DNA of 64,000 nucleotides from Heterostelium multicystogenum (Eukaryota; Evosea; Eumycetozoa; Acytosteliales; Acytosteliaceae). The DNA lies in NCBI GenBank assembly GCA_003667245.1, contig RCNN01000096.1:39638-103637 (forward strand), written 5' to 3'. The notes under the pieces are model-generated. The model saw only the letters and a program-made list of their open reading frames with translations. It made no database searches and was not told the origin of the DNA. Both the position numbers and the translations under genes were made by a program. Below, piece after piece: positions 59,506 through 64,000 of this stretch. Position 1 is the first letter of the stretch; the number at the start of each line of letters is the position of its first letter.

Positions 59506-59710
59506 ATGAGAACTACTACCCGAAAACTTGTATAACACATTTTTGTCATATGTGGAAATTTAGTTATTTGTGACAGTAACTATAGCTACTATATCAAGTG
59601 ATTTGAATGCTGCTTGTTATAGTGCTAGTGGTCATTTCTTGGATGATGTTTTTGATTTGTTTACCAAATTAAGCACACAACAAAACAAACATCTTCTTCT
59701 TGTATTTTAA
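59506..59710 (+). other. Possible small secreted-peptide ORF (weak)
   Basis: ATG 59506 gives MRTTTRKL. After a 34-bp GTATAA...TTTAG segment or a frame break, an in-frame stretch reads LFVTVTIATISSDLNA, then ACYSASGHFLDDVFDLFTKL, ending at TAA 59708-59710. It has the look of a signal peptide plus short mature peptide. The putative intron is shorter than any other in the window, so this is a weak candidate. Confidence 0.2.
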
Positions 59711-61484
59711 TTATTATTCAGTTCTGATGATGATGTTGTCAGATTAAAAAAAAACCACACATTAAAAGACTTGAGCCCCAAACAAGGAGAACTGATTGGA
59801 ATGCTTGCAGACTGATTTTTCATCTGACTCAATCAATCAACAATTTACACATCACCTTATTTGTTTTACAACAGCATCAAGCACACACACCACATCAAGC
59901 ATTCTACCATGTTATTGATTTATTTTAGAGTTGACGATTCTCAATAAAAATCATTTTATTTGAAAATGAGGGGATGGGTTTTTGACCAAAAATTTCAATG
60001 AAATAACAAAGAATAAGTAGTATTTTGTCATTAGTTTTTTTTTTTGTTTTCCTCAACGGTTAATCTCTTTCTTTTGATGTTTTTATTTGCAAAAAACGTG
60101 ACGAAAATGGTACACCCTGTTGGCACTTTGACCAAGCATCTATCATGCAAATATTGTAAATCCAGAAGAAATGAGCATTGGGATGCAATTTTTTAACTTT
60201 TATTTATTTAAGGTAAAGAAACACTTCTTCTTTCAAATCTTCCACGATACACAATCAATGTTGTTTATAAAGAGCAACAACTTTTATTTTAAATTGATTA
60301 ATTTTTAAATAATAATAATAATAATAACAATAACAATTATAACCAACTAAAGTAAAGCAACACACAAACAACAACATTAACAATTATAGATAAACAACAC
60401 ACTTAACACACACACACACAACACACACCGAACAAACCTATTACAATAATCAACTCTAAGTTACTGTGAACTCTTATAGTTAAATGTATGTAGATATAGG
60501 TGTTAGAGCCTCTGCACCAAAAATAAATGGAAATCAATCAAATAAAACAAATGTGTAAATGTTGTAAATCTAGGTGATCAGCGAATCAAGCAGATGCGAC
60601 AATGATTTAACAAACAATATATTGTGATGACTGAATGACTGACACTGGATAACTAACTGATGCTGAGGATACTGTTGATGATGATGAACTACCATAAATT
60701 AATTAATTAATTAAAAATAAACATGTGGATGATGAATGAATAAATGAAAAGAAAAAAAAAAGGAAAAGGAAATATTCATCCACCAACTATTTACAGATTC
60801 ACCAAGCCACTTGATGATGATGATGATTTTGGTTAAATTGATTTCAGATTATCTATTGCACTCAACTCCCTCCACCACTCATTCTATTACTTCTTATTAA
60901 TAAATATATAAATATAAATATAAATATAAATATATATATCTATTTCTCTATCATTTACGAATATTAAATTACATGTTTAAAAAATTATAAATCATCTTTG
61001 CCTCCTGCACTTTGGCAGATTTTTAATCTATTTTTTTGTTTTTATCTTAATTTTTTGTAAAAAAAAATAAAGTTTGGTGCAATATTAAAAACTTCACATT
61101 CCTTACTTTGCTCAACACAAGGCTGAATACTAATCTATTCCTTGACTATATTAAAAGCAAATTGGTATTTATTTAGTAATTAGTATAATAGTTAAATTTG
61201 GTACCACAACAACCTGAAGCAGCCACCTTGTACCGAATTCATCAACAACAACAACCAAAATCATTCAGCAGTAGCAGCATTGAAAGTTGTAGAACTCACC
61301 TCACATATTCCATTATTTATTTAAAATTTTAAAGATAATATCTGAAATCAATCTTTATTATAGTAATAAATAATAATAATAATAGTATTTATAATATCAT
61401 AGTATTATATTATAATATATATATATATATTCACCATACACTCCTTTTCAAAAAACACACTCACACACACATTTATATATAAAT

Positions 61485-61530
61485 ATATAACATCACACAC
61501 ACAACACACCCACCACTTCCCACTGACACC
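61485..61530 (-). promoter_or_regulatory. CA-rich / inverted G-box element upstream of STAT
   Basis: CACACACCCACCAC and CACCCACAT on the plus strand, read in reverse, give GTGGTGGGTGTG and ATGTGGGTG. These fit the T/G-rich core of dictyostelid G-box and CA-rich elements and sit about 230-275 bp before the STAT ATG. A second CA tract at 60355-60430 is too far to assign with confidence. Confidence 0.4.
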
Positions 61531-61758
61531 CACATAGTTCAATATTTTCTTACTATTACTTCTCAGTCACACACACAATAACATCAACAACAACTACAAC
61601 AGCCAAAAAAAAAACATCAAATTTTTTGAATATTTATATTATTATAATTTAAATAATAATAATAGTTATAATAATAATACATTTATATAAAATTAATTAA
61701 ATAGCAGTAGCAATTTTATTTTTAATAATCATAAATAGAATCATTTAATTACATACAA

Positions 61759-62044
61759 TGTCTAAAAAGAGAACTTTGGAATCTTTACAGGATGAAAGTG
61801 GTGGATTCCCTGAAGTTAAAAGCTGAGGTTGTAGATCATGATCTTTCTGCAGATGGTTTCACAACTAACGATGACTTAATGTCTTTAATGACCTTTCTAG
61901 AGTATGTATATATATAGTTATTATTATAATCAAAATAACAACAACAACAACAACAAACTTTCATTCTATATATTTTTATTAATTATAATAATAATCATAA
62001 ATATTAAATTACAACTAAATCCAACATTGACGTAATAATAATAA

Positions 62045-62098
<54 letters not shown>

Positions 62099-64000
62099 TA
62101 TATATAACACACGGATCTATTAATTATTATTGTTCGGGAAAACTACTCTTTTGATATTAATTAAAATTTCTCTTGAAAATTGTAGCAACGGTTCACAATC
62201 AAATTTCATGGTTAAACCAGAACAAACTGGCTTGAATCAAGCACAATCTTCTCAAACTCAATTGTATACAAACATTCAACAGCCTCAACAACAACAGCCA
62301 CAGTTACAGCAACAACAGGTTCAACAGGCCCAACCACAATTACAATCTATTTATACAAACGGACAAGCTGTATATCAACAACCTCAACAAATGATTTCAC
62401 CAACTCAGCCAACTTATTATGCAAATGGTAACAATATCGATGATGCCCATAAGCTACAGCAACAACAGATGATGTTGCACAACAACAGCAGCAACAGCAA
62501 CAACAGCAACAGCTTCAACAACAAGTAGCTCAGCAAATTCAAATTTTAAATCCACCCCGATTTACAACAACATCAACAACAGCAAAATCAGTTATATCAG
62601 CAACAGCAACAACCAGCAATTGGTCAAATATTGCAATCTCCACCTCAACCTCAATCAATTCAACACATTCCATTACAATCACCGCAACAAACACAAACCA
62701 TCCATACATCACCAAACCAATCATTGCAATCTCCTCCACAATCAATTCCATTGGCAACACCAATTTCAGTGATGCCACAGCAACAGCCAATCCCATTGCC
62801 GCCACATCTATTGGTTGTTCCATTTGGAAATCAAGCATTGCAACCACACCAACAGATCATCAACGAGTGTCTCAAATTACACTTGGCACAGAAGGATCAG
62901 CTTGAAAAGATGAAGATCGTACAGAAACAGGTATTGGCACACCCACAAAAAGAGACTTTCCAAATGTTGGACAATGAGCAAAATACCCTGAAGAAACAAA
63001 TCGATGCCGAGCTCACTTCACTCCAGCAGATCGATCAAACATTTTGTGCTTTCACCTAATGAGATCCGCAATGTTGTATTCCTGCTTTCATGAGTTGACC
63101 ATTCAATCAATCCAGCTCGAGCTGTATCATGAAGAATTGCAGCTTCTTGTTCGTCCACAATCACCTACTCCAACCATTGCAGCATTAGTAGTCATCGAGC
63201 AACCATTCCCAATGGTTATCACCAAGTGCAAGCCACTGGAAGACGACCCAGTCGTTGTCCAGCTATTAAGTGGAACCAGAACAGAGTTACAATTGATTGG
63301 TAAAGTTAAAGCCACAATGATTGTAGAGAATCAACAGAGCTCAAAATCGAGCAGCAGTCCCAAGACCATTGAGACTGAAGTAGTCAGCATGGATGAAGTC
63401 CAACGTCTAGCAAAATACCACTTGAAATTCCTCAATGGTACAAGAAAAAATCCAGTCACCCTCAAATTTGGAATGCAGGTCCAAGTAGTAGGTGGAACTC
63501 CAGTCAATATTGAATCACCTCCTTCCTCACCATTCATCGTCATCACCACGAACGCAAATATGGAATGATGAATACCGATGGTACACTCCTTAAAAAGACA
63601 GCTTTTGGAAATAACGCTGAGATTGCTTGGGCATCATATGCAAACAAACTTCAACGTCACTTTTTGCGTGCCACTCGTCAAGACTCAATCAAACCCAACA
63701 CGTTATCTATCGCGTCACGAACTTATCTATTTACATCAACAATTCTTTTGGAGGTCGGGCATCAATTTCGCAGAGCAATGTTTGATACTTTTTTGGAATT
63801 GGTTTGGTAAAGGTCTACAGAAGCTTCGTTATCAACGTCATGTATGTTCAATGTGGCAGTCTGGATTGATTTTATGGATTCATCTCTCTAGACAGAGCGT
63901 AGAAGAAGCACTCAAAACGAAGAGATGGGACTTTCTTGATACGTTTCAGTGAGAGACATGCTGGTCATTTCGCTATTGGATAACAAAGTAGATGATCCAG
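61759..64000 (+). CDS. Dictyostelid STAT transcription factor (3' end cut by window)
   Basis: This is a phosphotyrosine-regulated transcription factor. Start ATG 61759 ([16 protein letters not shown]), frame break at about 61812, then [20 protein letters not shown] and a GTATGT donor near 61901. The second exon opens at about 62185. A Gln/Pro-rich region (62250-62860), a helical coiled-coil part (62860-63120; [20 protein letters not shown]), and the Ig-like DNA-binding region (63190-63560: [51 protein letters not shown]) follow. Linker and SH2 continue in shifted frames (63560 on): [14 protein letters not shown] start, [20 protein letters not shown], then [18 protein letters not shown] and FSERHAGHF. 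The SH2 is truncated at 64000, and the C-terminal Tyr is not in the window. Which STAT (a-d) it is cannot be decided from memory. Confidence 0.9.
62046..62095 (+). repeat. (AAT)n microsatellite in STAT intron 1
   Basis: About 16 uninterrupted AAT units within the first intron of the STAT gene. Simple sequence, likely length-variable. Confidence 0.85.

Larger units (their letters stand above)
58964..61758. other. Long spacer upstream of the STAT gene
   Basis: About 2.8 kb. A 60-codon Leu/Ile-rich frame overlaps the end of the ABCG gene (to 59216) and is not convincing. A possible small secreted-peptide ORF lies at 59506-59710. CA-rich tracts at 60355-60430 and 61445-61530 are likely promoter elements. 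(TA)n is at 61415-61430. No firm gene is called. Confidence 0.5.

Noticed and set aside
62539..62847. Minus-strand Val/Ala-rich frame of 102 codons opposite the STAT gene
   Set aside because: Antisense of CAA/CAG-rich DNA; the plus strand shows the conserved protein.

Overview
The window looks like nuclear DNA of a dictyostelid social amoeba. The grounds are strongly AT-rich spacers, short AT-rich GT-AG introns, homopolymeric Asn/Gln/Thr runs in otherwise conserved proteins, and social-amoeba gene types (a Q-rich STAT with a C-terminal SH2 domain, a formin with an N-terminal C2 domain, an ABCG transporter). I cannot name the species. I see no rRNA, tRNA, CRISPR array or intact mobile element.

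Layout, left to right: serine carboxypeptidase (+, 2-1431); formin (-, 1568-6032); RNF37/UBOX5-type U-box protein (-, 6792-8840); ThrE-type transporter (-, 9634-12129); a spacer of almost 3 kb; IFRD-family regulator (-, 14977-16469); four-CBS AMPK-gamma-like protein (+, 18283-19376); DENN protein (-, 19494-23507); C2orf76 homologue (-, 24578-25226); LIN37-like MuvB/DREAM subunit (+, about 26992-28585); Pol III subunit RPC7/Rpc31 (-, 28774-29546); YkuE-like phosphoesterase (+, 30637-31637); Vps20/CHMP6 (-, 31835-32875); Rad52 (+, 33228-34328); a secreted propeller-like protein (+, 35296-36439); SR splicing factor (-, 36671-39033); pirin (+, 40279-41261); EF-hand protein (-, 41323-41896); aquaporin (+, 42890-44135); cyclophilin-40 (-, 44227-45544); F420/NADP-type oxidoreductase (-, 45775-46454) divergent from an ABM monooxygenase (+, 47121-47409); OGG1 (+, 47613-48883); FKBP-TPR (+, 49070-50081); F-box/LRR-like protein (-, 50479-52267); Mgm101 (+, 54127-55231); dCTP-deaminase-like protein (-, 55306-56050); ABCG transporter (+, about 57015-58963); and a STAT (+, 61759 to past the window end).

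There is no operon logic. Most neighbours are either convergent with very short gaps or divergent across AT-rich spacers of 0.3-2 kb that hold the promoters. Several genes deal with DNA maintenance or nucleotide pools: Rad52, OGG1, Mgm101, a dCTP-deaminase-like enzyme and LIN37. There are two PPIase-TPR co-chaperone-type genes (Cyp40, FKBP-TPR).

Many conserved genes are interrupted by frameshifts. Nearly all of those I could localise are one extra base in a homopolymer run, and the protein is conserved on both sides, so I read them as sequence or assembly error rather than pseudogenes. ORF ends inside genes should be distrusted and gene coordinates taken as spans.

The items most worth a second look are the bacterial-type dCTP deaminase gene, the extra C-terminal module on Mgm101, the LIN37 homologue with a repeated GC-core motif upstream, the structured divergent promoter at 46.45-47.12 kb, and the carboxypeptidase that appears to lack its catalytic Asp.
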